From: Pararge aegeria
Lineage: Eukaryota > Arthropoda > Insecta > Lepidoptera > Nymphalidae
Assembly: GCF_905163445.1 (NCBI RefSeq)
Contig: NC_053182.1
Coordinates: 3,410,001-3,474,000 of the forward strand
Length of the DNA: 64,000 bases
Direction: 5' to 3'
Below the pieces are notes generated by a model. The model did no database searches. It saw nothing but the letters and a program-made list of their open reading frames with translations, and was not told the DNA's origin. Below are positions 31,783 to 42,019 of this stretch, piece after piece (within the stretch, counting starts at the first letter, position 1; the number at the start of each line of letters is the position of its first letter). Position numbers and translations under genes: made by a program.

Positions 31783-31939
31783 CAAAATATTAAAATTTTC
31801 AAGTATTAAAAGAAGCAGCGCAGTATCCATGTCACCTTTGTAAATGGAGTCGTAATATATTTATTATTTATTTATATTATGTACCTACTAGTGGAACGTA
31901 TTATATGGGCTTATTTACCTATCTAGAACTCTATACTAA

Positions 31940-32258
31940 GAAGCGGTGATTGCGTAATAGCGTAGTGGTTAGGACTTCGGTTTCACTTTCGGGGTGGCGA
32001 GTTTGAACCCCGGCATCTACCTCTAAGTTATGAGCGTTTAAAGCTAATAAATATCACTTGTTTTTATGATGAAAAATAACATCGTGAAGAAACCTGCATG
32101 CCTGAGGGATCTCCATAACGTTATGACCTTTCATAACGTTATGGAGAACCCTCAGGCATGTTTAATATACCAAAACGGTATTGGCCAGCGTGGTGGATTA
32201 CGGCCTCAACCCTCCTCATTCTGAAAAAAGACCAGTGCTCTATAATGGGCTGGTATAA
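31940..32258 (+). mobile_element. SINE S2 carrying an inverted duplication
   Basis: AAGCGGTGATTGCGTAATAG head, GAGTTTGAACCCCGG B box, AAATATCACTTG, AAACCTGCATGCCTGAGGG, then an inverted copy of that block (see 32097-32160), then GGCCAGCGTGGTGGATTACG and ACCAGTGCTCTATAATGGGC. Confidence 0.85.
32097..32160. repeat. Near-perfect palindrome inside SINE S2
   Basis: 32097-32126 and 32131-32160 are complementary at 29 of 30 positions around a 4-base loop (CCTT). The left arm is normal S2 sequence (CATGCCTGAGGG..CCATAACG); the right arm is its inverse and is absent from other S2 copies. Confidence 0.9.
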
Positions 32259-32309
32259 TGTATATATTAAGAATAATTTCTTTGTAACTCATTACCAGTG
32301 TGCACTTTT

Positions 32310-32361
32310 TACTAATATTGTGAGATATATAATATACGTTATATATCTCACAATATTAGTA
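32310..32361. repeat. Perfect 23-base inverted repeat
   Basis: 32310-32332 (TACTAATATTGTGAGATATA..) is exactly complementary to 32339-32361 around TATACG. It resembles a Helitron-like end (AATATTGTGAG) in inverted duplicate. Confidence 0.9.
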
Positions 32362-32439
32362 ATACTTTATAATCAATATCAACCCAGTACCTTCCCACTA
32401 CAGAGCACGGGTACACAGCACGCCAGATCTGTAGGGGCA

Positions 32440-33000
32440 TAGGAAAATCTTCTTGATATCACGGGATATCGGAAATTTTACGCAAGCGATGTTGCTTGCA
32501 TCCACTAGTATAGTAATATTTCACATAGTCAGGGGTACATTTATTATTGAATGCTGCGTCTACACCGTCGAAATGTTCATAACATGGCCTGGCTATTAGT
32601 CTAATGGGGTATATTGGTATCGACCACAACCGCAATTGCGCACCAATGACGCGTCCGCTGGAAACTTGCCCCGAAATTAATAATCGCGTAAGATTAATTA
32701 TTATCAACGACGTGCCTCCACGCGTACTCTGGTTGCCTAGTACTTTTAATATGAATGCAAGAAAGAAGGGCAAACAAACATAGTCACCTCAGTTCTTTCG
32801 TATCGAATTTAACCCGATGGGCTAAACAACATTTTAATTGTTCCTCAGATAACAGATTCAGTTGCATATATTTTTCTGTCCCTCACGGTATTTGTGAAAT
32901 AATATTTCTATTATCTAATCTATGTTTGTTTCTACGGTAGTCAATTTATACAATAATACATTACATTCGACGGGCTTTAGATATTTCTTTCAACGACCTC
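32440..33000. other. Unique segment, no gene recognised
   Basis: 32440-32740 is non-repetitive with ATATCACGGGATATC and ATGACGCGTCCGCTGG. Frames of 104 (minus) and 61 (plus) codons carry no motif. Confidence 0.3.
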
Positions 33001-33145
33001 CCATGTGGTGGCCATCTTGGACAGATTTTCTCATCAAATAAAGGTTTTCAAAAAACAAGATCAAAATTGGTTTATCCGTTCGGGAAATAAGATGCCACAG
33101 ACAGCAACAGACACGTCATATAACAGGCGCCAGGGGTTAGTAATT
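33001..33145 (+). repeat. Dispersed repeat with ATCAAAATTGGTTTATCCG
   Basis: GTGGCCATCTTGG at 33008 is the inverse of the CCAAGATGGC unit at 30.24 kb. AAAATTGGTTTATCCGTTCG and GATGCCACAGACAG match 7.94-8.0 kb. Confidence 0.5.
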
Positions 33146-33199
33146 TAAGGCCAATGCATACATTTGAACAATGTGTTAAAACACAAGCAGTGAAAACGC

Positions 33200-33487
33200 T
33201 GTTAAAACGCAATCCTAAGACTAGTGGTTAAGACTTCTCTTTGGTGGGGACCGATTTCAAACCCCGGCTAGTAGCCGAAATTATGTGCTTTTTAAGATAT
33301 TAAATGTTACTTGCTTTAATGGTGACGGGAAATATCTTGAGGAAACCTGCGTGTCTTGAGAGCTCCCAAAGGCGTGTGAAGTAATACAATCCACACTTGG
33401 ACAGCGCGATAGACAACGGCCTAAACATCTTGCATTCTGGAAAAAGATAAAGACAGAAGAGTAGGCCGGTAATGAGTCGATAATGTC
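33200..33487 (+). mobile_element. SINE S2, diverged
   Basis: ACTAGTGGTTAAGACTTCTC head part, CCGATTTCAAACCCCGG, GTTACTTGCTTTAATGGTGA, AAACCTGCGTGTCTTGAGAG and GGCCGGTAATGAGTCGATAA. Confidence 0.75.
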
Positions 33488-33712
33488 AGCTCTCACAAGA
33501 TAGAAAAATGAATGTTAAAATGTAAAATGTAAATTGTTGATGTTGGAAAAGAGCAACTGCTGAGTTTCTTGCCGGCTTCTTCTCGGTAGAATCTGCCTTC
33601 CGAACCGGTGTTAGAATCACTACAAACAGACAGACTTGACGTTTCAAAAGTGCTTATATTAGGCCTACTTGAAATAAATGAATTTAGAATTTTGAATTTT
33701 TTGAATTTTGAT
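33488..33712 (+). mobile_element. L-A LINE 3' end
   Basis: CTCTCACAAGATAGAAAAAT (end of coding part), GGAAAAGAGCAACTGCTGAG, TCTTGCCGGCTTCTTCTCGG, CTTCCGAACCGGTGTTAG, TATTAGGCCTACTTGAAATA then TTTTGAATTTT repeats. Inverse of 52.9-53.16 kb. Confidence 0.85.
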
Positions 33713-33717
33713 AATGA

Positions 33718-33780
33718 TGATGTAAACACAATTATTACATCAAGGTTATACAATTGATGAATTTCTTAATAAATCTGGTA
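33718..33780 (+). pseudogene. L-A-like RT ORF terminus, second fragment
   Basis: After one stop, TQLLHQGYTIDEFLNKSG is encoded, the same C-terminal pattern as at 26.38 kb. It follows the tail of the previous copy, so it belongs to a second insertion or a rearranged copy. Confidence 0.55.
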
Positions 33781-33784
33781 TTAT

Positions 33785-34515
33785 TTCAAGACCTTATTAT
33801 TACAAATTTTGAATAGAGTGCATTTGATTGATTGTCGGAGTTGTTTTGTTTTTCACGTCTCATATGTAGCCTTACAACAAGATTTTCTCACTCGTACTCG
33901 AGAAGTCGTTTTCGAGTATGAAAATACTTGAACATCGGTGTCCATTGGATCTTATTTGGATTGTATTAACCCTCAAATTGTTTCACTTTAACAGAACGTT
34001 TGTAAAACAAAAATCAAAAGTACTGGATTTGCAACTCTAACGTGAGAAACATTAGGTCCATTTTATTTTGACGGTACAAAGTTTGAAATTCGAAATTGCA
34101 TCCTCGATTGTGAGCGAGCCAATCTCGTACTAAGACTACTGGTAAAATAGCCTCTCGGAAATTTTAAATTCCTAGATCATCCCTGCCGGATATTGAACCT
34201 CACACTTTTAACGCACCCAAACTCATCATTGCGCCACGGTCCTTAAAATAAATATCTTAAGCTCGTCGAATATTATATATTTTTGTATAAATTGGCTCCC
34301 GTAGAAACAAACAAAGATATATATCACAAATACCGTGAGGGACATAAAAAATTATGCAACTTTATCTGAGGTATCCGAGGGACAATTAAAATGTCGTTTA
34401 GATCCAATCGGGTTAAATTCGATACTGGTTAATTACCTAACTGTATTAATCGTTAAGTAATAAGATTTTGTGATCACTTTATCTTTTATCTTGGGTTATA
34501 TTATATCTATATAAC
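33785..34515. other. No gene recognised; one tRNA-like fragment
   Basis: Near 34185-34240, GATATTGAACCTCACACTTT and CATTGCGCCACGG resemble the rc of a SINE head. The rest is unique. Confidence 0.3.
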
Positions 34516-34523
34516 TATTACTG

Positions 34524-34722
34524 ACGACCTACCTGGCGCAGTGGTGACCGTTGTGTTTTTATAAGTGGAAGGTCCCGACTTCGATTCGCGGCAGGGGTAA
34601 TTTAGTTCATAATTTTTTTATTTCGTCGCTCCCACCGGACCAGACTGGAGAAAATTGAGAAATTATAAATTCTCATAAATTCTTATAATTTCTCAAAGTC
34701 GGGACCTCCCACTTGAAGCCAC
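34524..34722 (+). mobile_element. SINE S3 head with inverted duplication
   Basis: GACCTACCTGGCGCAGTGGT head and TTCGATTCGCGG B box, then CACCGGACCAGACTGGAG. AAGTGGAAGGTCCCGACTT near 34564 returns inverted as AAGTCGGGACCTCCCACTT near 34696. Between them TTGAGAAATTATAA and TTATAATTTCTCAA form a 14-base hairpin. Confidence 0.75.
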
Positions 34723-34727
34723 AGCCC

Positions 34728-34905
34728 TCATGAACTTTAATAGTAGAGAGTAGAAATCTGTCTCTACCTGTTTTAGTCAAAAGAGGTATCTCATGAACTT
34801 TAATAGTAAAGAGTGGAAATCTGTCTCTACCTGCTTTTAGTCAAAAGGGGTATCTCATGAACTTTAATAGTAGAGAGTGGAAATCTGTCTCTACCTGTTT
34901 TTAGC
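34728..34905 (+). repeat. Tandem repeat, about 2.8 units of 63-64 bases
   Basis: Units start TCATGAACTTTAATAGTA at 34728, 34791 and 34855 and each contains GAAATCTGTCTCTACCTG. The units differ by a few substitutions and one base of length. They lie between S3 and S2 fragments. Non-coding. Confidence 0.9.
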
Positions 34906-34911
34906 AATTTA

Positions 34912-35092
34912 GAAAACAACGTGAGGAAACCTGCATGCCCGAGAGTTGTTCGTAATTTTCTCAAAGGTGTGTGGAGTCCACCAATCCGCACTGGGCCCGC
35001 GTGGTGGACTACGGCCTTAACACCCTTCTCACTGTGGTACCCGTGCCCTGTAGTGGGCCGTTAATGGGTTGATGTGATGATGATGGTGATGA
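34912..35092 (+). mobile_element. SINE S2, 5'-truncated
   Basis: ACGTGAGGAAACCTGCATGC, GGTGTGTGGAGTCCACCAAT, CGTGGTGGACTACGGCC, TGTAGTGGGCCGTTAATGGG and a TGATGATGATGG tail. Confidence 0.85.
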
Positions 35093-35140
35093 TCAGGTGA
35101 GATTGCAGTCGAGGGCTGTCTTCGGGTGTAATAAAAAAAA
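35093..35140 (+). mobile_element. SINE S3 tail fragment
   Basis: CAGGTGAGATTGCAGTCGAG and GGGTGTAATAAAAAAAAT match the S3 3' end. Confidence 0.6.
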
Positions 35141-35144
35141 TCAA

Positions 35145-36135
35145 AAATTAGGATTTCTATAGCCGCCGTTACATAAAATTATGAAAACAAAGGATGAAAA
35201 TTAGTGTTTTGTAATTTTTTTTACACACACATATAGTGAGAACATAGTTCGAAGACTCAAAAGGACTGAGCTAGTGTAGTGTAGTGAAATTTATTGGATC
35301 TAATTCTAGGATATAAACTAATGTATATGTTCAAGTTAAAATAAATTTTACTTATTAGTCTTAAGGCCAGATTATAATTTTAATAAAGTCACTCGCGTGC
35401 GTGGAGGGAGAAAAAATTCAATGTTTTGTAGTATTTCATATTAAACCTTGTAAATACCTTTTTATTGTACCGTTACCTTGGTAAATAATACCAATGACTA
35501 AATAGGATAAGTTGTTAGGCTAAAAATTCATACCTAGCCACAAATTAAAAGATAAGTCTACAAACTGCCACGTGAATTTATTTACGTTGACAAATTATTA
35601 TTATTATCATAGAAATTATAAGTACTTTTTTATAATTGAGCGAAGAGTTTAAAAATATTAGGAACCTTATGTTGTATGCAATAAGGGGGTACTCGAAATG
35701 AGGTTTATTTAACATATGCAGAGTGCATTCATAAAACAAGTCGTAATCGGATGGAGGTAATAAATCGCTCCTAGCCGTTTAGATACAAACGTGAAGGGAA
35801 TTCGGGATTTTATAAACAGTTCACACGACGTTGCGTGTTATCGCATGAATCTAATGAATCAATTGGTGATACAGGTTCTTTATTTTTTATAGATTTTGTG
35901 TTTTTTATTGCATATCTACTATATTAATCTATGCTTTATAATAAAGCTTTGAGTCACGGGCTATGGAGTGAGAGCGGTTAGGATTTTGTTGACTTTGTAA
36001 TTTATTTGCACATAATAAAATAAAATTAAGTAACTCCTTATAATATTGGCTATTTGTGAAATAAATACCGTTAAAATCGATTAAGCAGTTTCTTATATAA
36101 GAGCGAACTAAGAGACATAATAAAAAAAATATATT
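35145..36135. other. No gene recognised
   Basis: AT-rich unique sequence without a supported feature. Confidence 0.35.
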
Positions 36136-36140
36136 TGAAA

Positions 36141-36528
36141 TCTATATATATAAAAGAGAAAGTGTGTATGTTCCGTATAGGCTCCGAAACGGCTGGACCG
36201 ATTTTAATGAAACTTTCAGGGAATCTCCGGATTGACCTGGCGAGTAATCCTGTTAAGTTTGGTTACGATCGGAGCACTCCTTTTTTTTGAACTGTCAAAC
36301 TGTCAAATACATCTTTTATTTACTATGATAATATTCTATTTTTGGGTGTACGTGGGTGTAAATAATGATCTTCACCCGCTCGAGAAGAGAATAGAAGAGA
36401 ATGAATACGGAGAGAAATAAATGTTTTAATATATTATGAGACTTAAATTAAAAATTTAATGATGTAAGTTTATTGTTTAAATAAAATATAGCAAAATCTA
36501 GCCCGGCGAAGCGGGCTGGGTACGCTAG
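36141..36528 (+). mobile_element. H2 non-autonomous Helitron, both ends intact
   Basis: A|TCTATATATATAAAAGAG at the 5' end and GTACGCTAG|T at the 3' end. The required 3' hairpin GCCCGGCGAAGCGGGC lies at 36501-36516, 12 bases before the end. GAAACGGCTGGACCGATTTT and CACCCGCTCGAGAAGAG are shared with 48652-49031. The small open frame inside is element sequence. Confidence 0.9.
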
Positions 36529-36537
36529 TTTTCTATA

Positions 36538-36735
36538 AAAATTTTAAATAATCAAATATAACTTGCTTCAACGGTGAAGGAAAACATCATGAGGAAACTT
36601 GCATGGCTGAGAGTTCTCCAAATTATTCTTAAAGGCGTGAGAAGTCTACCAAGTATTACATGGCCAGGGTCAGCGTAGGTGGTGAAGCCTAAGCACTTTT
36701 CATTTTGAGAGGCCATGACCTGTGACGAGGGTTGT
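36538..36735 (+). mobile_element. SINE S2, 5'-truncated
   Basis: AACTTGCTTCAACGGTGAAG, GAAAACATCATGAGGAAAC, GCTGAGAGTTCTCC, AGTCTACCAAGTATTACATG and GAGAGGCCATGACCTG. Directly follows H2, which may have inserted into it. Confidence 0.75.
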
Positions 36736-36794
36736 ACAAATGTAGAATTGCATTACATCAATTACAACTATTGAGTTATATTAATTATTATTAC

Positions 36795-36905
36795 TATTGA
36801 GATGGTGATAACAAAAAAAAATAACAACCGGCTAAGTTTGTTTTGGGCTTCTTTTTAGACCAGGGCGCGTTTGAAACCCTCGTAGCCTTAGTTTTCATTT
36901 GACGA
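36795..36905 (+). mobile_element. L-B LINE 3' part
   Basis: GGTGATAACAAAAAAAAATA, CCGGCTAAGTTTG, GACCAGGGCGCGTTTGAAAC and CCTCGTAGCCTTAGTTTT match 60.28-60.37 kb. It then changes into fold-back-family sequence at about 36905. Confidence 0.7.
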
Positions 36906-37280
36906 ATTTGGAGCGAAACGTACGTAGAGGGTACATTGCCGAAGATCTGTTTGGTGTGGAGTATAAGGATTGAAATTAATTATTTGTTATTTTTATTTTT
37001 TACTACGACAGTACACATGTCGCCATCTAGCCCCAAAGTAAGCCTAGCTTGTGTTACAGGTACTAAGATGACTGATGAATATTTTTATGAATAATATACA
37101 TAAATACTGAGAATATACATATAAATACCCAGACACTGAAAAATATTCATGCTCATCACACAAACATAGGTTCGCTGCAAACTGCGCCAATCGGCAGTCA
37201 ATTATAAATTACACCATACAGACTCTCCTGCTTTTCGCGGAGTATAGCAAATTAAGCTTAATTCACATAATATATCATGG
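36906..37280 (+). mobile_element. Relative of the fold-back element, split by S1
   Basis: GAGCGAAACGTACGTAGAGG, TTGCCGAAGATCTGTTTGG and TGTGGAGTATAAGGATTG match the loop of 17.43-17.72 kb inverted. After an S1 insertion, AATTATAAATTACACCATAC..TTTTCGCGGAGTATAGCAAA matches the arm. The far end TATATCATGGAATTCCGC extends beyond the arm. Confidence 0.75.
36985..37199 (-). mobile_element. SINE S1 nested in fold-back relative
   Basis: TTTTTACTACGACAGTACAC at the tail side, GCCATCTAGCCCCAAAG in the body and ACTGCGCCAATCGGCAGTC at the head. The B box is deleted (ACAAACATAGGTTCGCTGC junction). AATTAATT and CAATTATAA flank the insert. Confidence 0.85.
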
Positions 37281-37281
37281 A

Positions 37282-37730
37282 ATTCCGCAAAGTAACGCCA
37301 CGCCTGCTTCTATCCAGCATTTAAAAACGGGTTTATTTTTGTCATGCCTGTGTCAATACTCCGTGACATAAAATAGCACCGGGTAGAAAATTGGGTCAAT
37401 CCCAAAGGGCGGGTGTGTGTTAGGGGCAAAACACGCAGCCCTTATCGCATGGAGCGTGCGTGCCTTGCAATGAATTACAGCAACTAGTTACATAAATCAG
37501 CTGGTCACGTCATAACCAGCGGTTTCTGTTGTATGCCTATTCATGACATATTTTCATATACAAATATAAAGTCAGTAGAGCCCGAAGTTTGGGACACCCA
37601 AAGTTGCCTGTCTTTCGGCATTCCACAAGATATGTTTCTTTCACAGAAAGTAAATATATTTTGTCTGGTGGGAGGCGTCGGCCGTGCCGCTAAGCTATTT
37701 AGCATTCCAGTATAATTTCGCGTACAAACT
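37282..37730. other. No gene recognised
   Basis: Unique sequence. ATTCCGCAAAGTAACGCCAC at 37280 may still belong to the preceding repeat. Nothing coding supported. Confidence 0.3.
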
Positions 37731-37735
37731 AATTG

Positions 37736-37855
37736 AGGTATATGTATAACTGCCGTACCCCCTAATAGGTTAGCCCGCTACCATCTCAGACTGCATCATA
37801 ACATACCACCGGGTGGGATTGCATTTAAAGGCTAAATTTTTGTGTAATACAAAAT
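37736..37855 (+). mobile_element. SINE S3, 3' fragment
   Basis: ACTGCCGTACCCCCTAATAG, GCCCGCTACCATCTCAGACT, TACCACCGGGTGGGATTGCA then an A-rich tail. Confidence 0.75.
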
Positions 37856-37859
37856 AAAA

Positions 37860-39475
37860 AAAACTAATAAATTTTGTTCCAACTAGACCATTCTACCATC
37901 GAAGTGCGAGGCATCGTAAAGATCTGCACCCTTACGTTGTTGATATACCTTGAGCTTGGTCAAAGCACCATGTCACAAATGACACAGGTATCAAAATATT
38001 TAAGAAAAATGTATTTAAATGTACATTCAATATTAAAAGTTGTACATAAAGATTTACGGGTAGAGAAGAATCTTCAGAAATACTTCTGTCTTCGATATGG
38101 CAAATATGTAAACTTATTCCGCATAAACAAAAGCATAAATAGATTCACTTCCAATACATAGCCTCCTTTGAAAAGTTTGTTCAAAAGAAAATGTTACGCT
38201 GCTTTGTTAACAAGATTGCGATTAAAGAGTTTTGGGATAAGATCGGATGTTCTGAAAGGTTCTAAGGTCGATGAGGCCTACGCTCTTGTATCGCTATCAG
38301 TCAACACCTCTCGAAAATCTATTGTCGTTCGAAGAGTTGGTATAGAAGGGAATTTACTTGGAATTTTCGATATTAAGCCGAAAAAGTTGAATAGAAATAA
38401 AAGTTGATAAAATAATGAGGCGAGTATATATGTAAAAGCTTTAACATTGTATGAAATCTTCTCTGAATCGAAGAAAGGATTCCTTTATAAGATTTTGAAA
38501 TGAAGTCAATATTCGGCTACGTAATCACACTTCGAATACCAAAGTTCTACGTGTTTTTTTACTTACTCTTTTGAATAGATTTTCTTAGTATACGAAAATC
38601 ATTATGTAGATTTATATTTAAAAAACTTTGAGTGTAAAATTGTTTTTTGACGTGACGTCTTATAATTCGATGGAGCCGGCTGCACGCACGAAAAAACATG
38701 ACGCATGCGGCGTTACCTCGCTCTGAGGCGTTCCATTCAAGGCTTGAAGTGCAAGCGAGAGCGCGGAACGAGCGACAAAGAGGCACAGTCGGCCTCCGCG
38801 TTCGACATCTGTCTCTCTCCTACTTGAGTGAGCGATGCGTCCGCGTGGACAGCTTCTATACAATAAAACATTTACATGTTTTCGGCAAGGATGAACAGCA
38901 GTGAACAGTGAATGTCGTGTCAATTGTTTATAGCAACGATAATATCTATCAAACAAATAAAATTAAAATTTTCTTTTGAAAAATGCAACCATTCCATCAG
39001 TATTTTCTTACGACGTTGTCACGTTCAACTATCGTCAGTAAGCCGACTTTACAGACAACCAATTTCTTTTTAAATATATCGCCGCTACTGGTATGATTCA
39101 AGTTGTATTTTATTGTAAAAAATAATCAGGTGTAGTTTTCAAAACGAACTCTTTTAATTCAGTTTAATTAAGTATCTCTAAAAATAACTTTTTCGTATAG
39201 GTGTAGTCCTAGTCGTTACATTTTTTTACTCGCGATAACTTCTACATTTATTGTCCGATTGGAACGAAATAAAAAGTATATAAGAACTAATACTGGTATA
39301 CTAAGGTAACCGACTTTGTTTTTTTTTGTTTCTACCGGCGATCTAATAAAATTTTGATGGTCCCCGGACTTTTTTGTAGGTAATGATGAGTACATTAATC
39401 GTGTAAAACAAAATGTATCAACAATAGTTTTCTCAGGGCACTCCAAGTAAGCAAAATTATAGCCCTCTATGGACA
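37860..39475. other. No gene recognised; two adjacent short frames, GC-richer patch
   Basis: Frames of 95 codons (37874-38161) and 79 codons (38168-38407) are adjacent on the plus strand and basic, but show no domain; they may be LINE-derived or chance. 38640-38840 is GC-richer with overlapping frames on both strands (GCACGCACG, GGCACAGTCGGCCTCCGCG). Confidence 0.3.
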
Positions 39476-39479
39476 GCAT

Positions 39480-39640
39480 TTGTCGAACTCGCTGGCGCAA
39501 CGGTGAGCGCTGTTATTTTAAGGAAGTCCCGGCTTGGATTCACGTCAACGGCAATATGAGAATTTATAATTTCTGAATTTTCCCTGGTCTGGTCTGGAGG
39601 GAGGCTTTGGCCGTGGTTAGTAGCCCCATTTCTTTTAGAG
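39480..39640 (+). mobile_element. SINE S3 head part
   Basis: AACTCGCTGGCGCAACGGTG head, GGAAGTCCCGGCTTGGATTC B-box region, TTTCCCTGGTCTGGTCTGGA and GGCTTTGGCCGTGGTTAGTA. Confidence 0.75.
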
Positions 39641-39644
39641 TGGT

Positions 39645-40245
39645 GGAAAAGCTTTATTGCTATCTCCGACACTTAGGCAGGACGGAGGTTATGTGGGTCT
39701 CCCCGCTCTAAACCCAACCTAAAAACCACCACGGCATGTCCCTCTTGTTGGCTTCGTTAGACGCCCGGGGAACGGCTAATTACTACTGTAAGGCTCAGTA
39801 AATCAGTAAATCGATGTAATTGTTATAATTGATATCATCGAATAGCCGAAAAGTGTCATATGCGATATGAAATCGCTAATCCATAACTAAATCTAATTAT
39901 AGATCTCTATATAGATTCGATTAATATCAACGAATGTTACCGACACTCTCGGGATTAGATTTTCGTTTTAACTTTATATTTTCTAGATTATTAACCTTGT
40001 GTCACTTTACACTCAGGTCACGAGCTGAAACTAAAAGTCGTACTCCCGATACCGCAGAGTTCAAGTACGTTTAGATAAAGTGAAAATGTAAAAGTTTCGA
40101 TAACACTGTGATGCGATGAGATGCCTTTGAACTCGGTTCAATCAGAACTCTTCATTTTATATTATTTTTCTTGTAAATGGAGGCACAATAGATTCCAGCT
40201 ATATATTAAACTTGCACTGGCCACGAGAGACTTCAGACGCCCTTA
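39645..40245. other. No gene recognised
   Basis: No supported feature. Confidence 0.3.
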
Positions 40246-40249
40246 CATT

Positions 40250-40435
40250 ATAGAGAATTAGAGAGAGTTCTCCGTAGCTAGTTACCACTCTAATGACAAA
40301 GACGTGCCGCTGAGGAATTAAGAGTTCCGGTGCGTTATCGCCTAGAAACCGATAATGGGTATGCCTACCATACTTAACCCGCCAGGTTAGCCCTATCATA
40401 ATAAACTGCAGTCAAGGGCTAACTTGTAGTAGAAT
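40250..40435 (+). mobile_element. SINE S3, 3' part
   Basis: TAGCTAGTTACCACTCTAAT, GACAAAGACGTGCCGCTGAG, GAGTTCCGGTGCGTTATCGC, AAACCGATAATGGGTATG and CAAGGGCTAACTTGTAGTAG. Confidence 0.75.
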
Positions 40436-40503
40436 AAAAAGCAAGTAATAATATTCCTGCACTAAGCAATAACGTCTCTTACGACTTCTTATCGCTGTTA
40501 TTA

Positions 40504-40780
40504 TACGGCCGATTGGCGCAGTGGGCAGCGACCCTGCTTTCTGAGTCCAAGGCCGTGGGTTCGATTCCCACAACTGGACAATATTTGTGTGATGAACATG
40601 AATGTTCAGTGTCTGGGTGTTTATCTATATATTATAAGTATTTATGTATAATTGTATATTGTTCATAAAAAATATTCATCAGTTATCTTAGTACCCATAA
40701 CACAAGCTGCGCTTACTTTGGGGCTAATTGGCGATGTGTGTAATTGTAGTAGTATATTTATTTATTATTAATTTATTTAT
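40504..40780 (+). mobile_element. SINE S1, full length
   Basis: Complete head ACGGCCGATTGGCGCAGTGG, B box GGTTCGATTCC, body CAGTGTCTGGGTGTTTATC, TTTGGGGCTAATTGGCGATG and an ATTTATTTATT tail. One of the best-preserved S1 copies. Confidence 0.9.
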
Positions 40781-40880
40781 TAACGTTACGCCACGTTTAT
40801 TAATAAGGGGTAAGGCCGACTAAGGTTATCCTACGGATTTTTCCTCTTTACAAATATTTCCCTTAGATACTTTATAAATA

Positions 40881-41130
40881 TCATCATCATATCAACCCCT
40901 TACCGGCCCACTAAAGGTTAAGGCTGTAGTCCACCACGCTGGCCTAGTGCGAGTTGGTGGACCCCACACGTCTTTGAGAACATTAAAAGGGACTCTCAGG
41001 CATGCAGGTTTCCTCGTTATGTTTTCCTTCACCGTTAAAGCAAGTGATATTTTAATTGAGTGCTGGGATTCGAACTCGCTCCCTGGAAAGTGAAGTCGAA
41101 ATCCTACCTACTGGGCTATCACCGCTTTAT
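40881..41130 (-). mobile_element. SINE S2, near full length
   Basis: ATCATCATATCAACCCCTTA tail side, CCACCACGCTGGCCTAGTGC, CTCAGGCATGCAGGTTTCCT, GGGATTCGAACTCG and GGGCTATCACCGCTT head rc. Confidence 0.85.
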
Positions 41131-41284
41131 AAATATACCTTATCTATATATTATAAATATATCTATGAATATAACCTTCAATAAATAAATAATAGTTTGA
41201 CGTCCTCACGACACAGAATAACCCTAAAGCTATTTACCAATTTTGCATAATCCCAATTCAGCTCAGTTCAAAATAATGACGTTG

Positions 41285-41560
41285 TAAAAAGAAATTTCGC
41301 GAGCGGGAGATTCCATCATCGCGGGATAGCGCCGAGGCGCCCACGTTCACAGCTCCGAAAGGGTTCCAGCGAGGTTGTAATAAAGTAATTTATCCACTTC
41401 CGATAACAGGGCAATAATCCCCGGGTACGCTCGCGACGAATATGAGGAATAAATAGCGTGGCCTGGAGCGAGGAGGGGAAAATGTAGGGAGCGAGGAAGG
41501 AGTGGTGAGGATTTTCCGCGTGGTGGCGCCGATAAGCTCCGGCAAGGACAGAATGCACTG
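41285..41560. other. GC-richer unique island
   Basis: TTTCGCGAGCGGGAGATTCC, CGCCGAGGCGCCCACG, GGAGCGAGGAGGGGAAAATG. An 80-codon minus frame (41558-41316) has no motif. Possible regulatory or CpG-rich element. Confidence 0.25.
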
Positions 41561-41606
41561 AAATGAGCTGCCTATATTGACATGTTAATGGACTTAGTGA
41601 TGGATA
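41543..41606 (+). repeat. Local direct duplication, copy 1
   Basis: CAAGGACAGAATGCACTG, GAGCTGCCTATATTGAC and TGGACTT..GATGGATA recur diverged at 42327-42396. An S2 SINE lies between the copies. Confidence 0.65.
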
Positions 41607-41703
41607 AGAAATCCCTGAGGAATGAGCAATTTTCTAAGGAAAATACGCACTATTACGATACATACCTTAAGCTAATTCAATAGAAATAATATAAGAACAT
41701 TTG

Positions 41704-42016
41704 AGAAGCGGTGATAGCGCAGTGGGTAGGAACTCGACTTCATTTTCGGGGGGTAGAGTTCGAATCCCAGCACGCACCTCCCAATATTCAAAGTAATGTG
41801 CGTTTTAAGTAATTAAAAATATGACCTGCTTCGACGGTAAAGGAAATCGTGAGGAAACCTGCATGCCTGAGAGTTAAACATAATGTTCTGAAAGGTATGT
41901 GGAGTTCACCAATCCGCACTGGGCCAGCGTGGTGGACTACGGCCTTAAGTCCATTGTGGGTTTTCATTCATTACCGACTCACTACAGAGCAATCGGGTCG
42001 TTAATGGGTTAAAATG
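41704..42016 (+). mobile_element. SINE S2, near full length
   Basis: GAAGCGGTGATAGCGCAGTG head, GAGTTCGAATCCCAGC B box, GAAACCTGCATGCCTGAGAG, ACTGGGCCAGCGTGGTGGAC and GGGTTAAAATGATGG end. Confidence 0.9.
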
Positions 42017-42019
42017 ATG

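Noticed and set aside
34728..34905. CRISPR array or satellite array
   Set aside because: Only about three units with no unique spacers; the genome is eukaryotic. It is a simple tandem minisatellite.
37874..38407. Two adjacent plus-strand frames as a two-exon gene
   Set aside because: The frames have no domain, no convincing splice pair and are only a few bases apart; kept as an unassigned note.
40504..40580. tRNA gene (GGCCGATTGGCGCAGTGG..GGTTCGATTCC)
   Set aside because: It is the head of an S1 SINE: it continues into a conserved non-tRNA body and recurs in many copies; the acceptor and anticodon arms do not fold properly.
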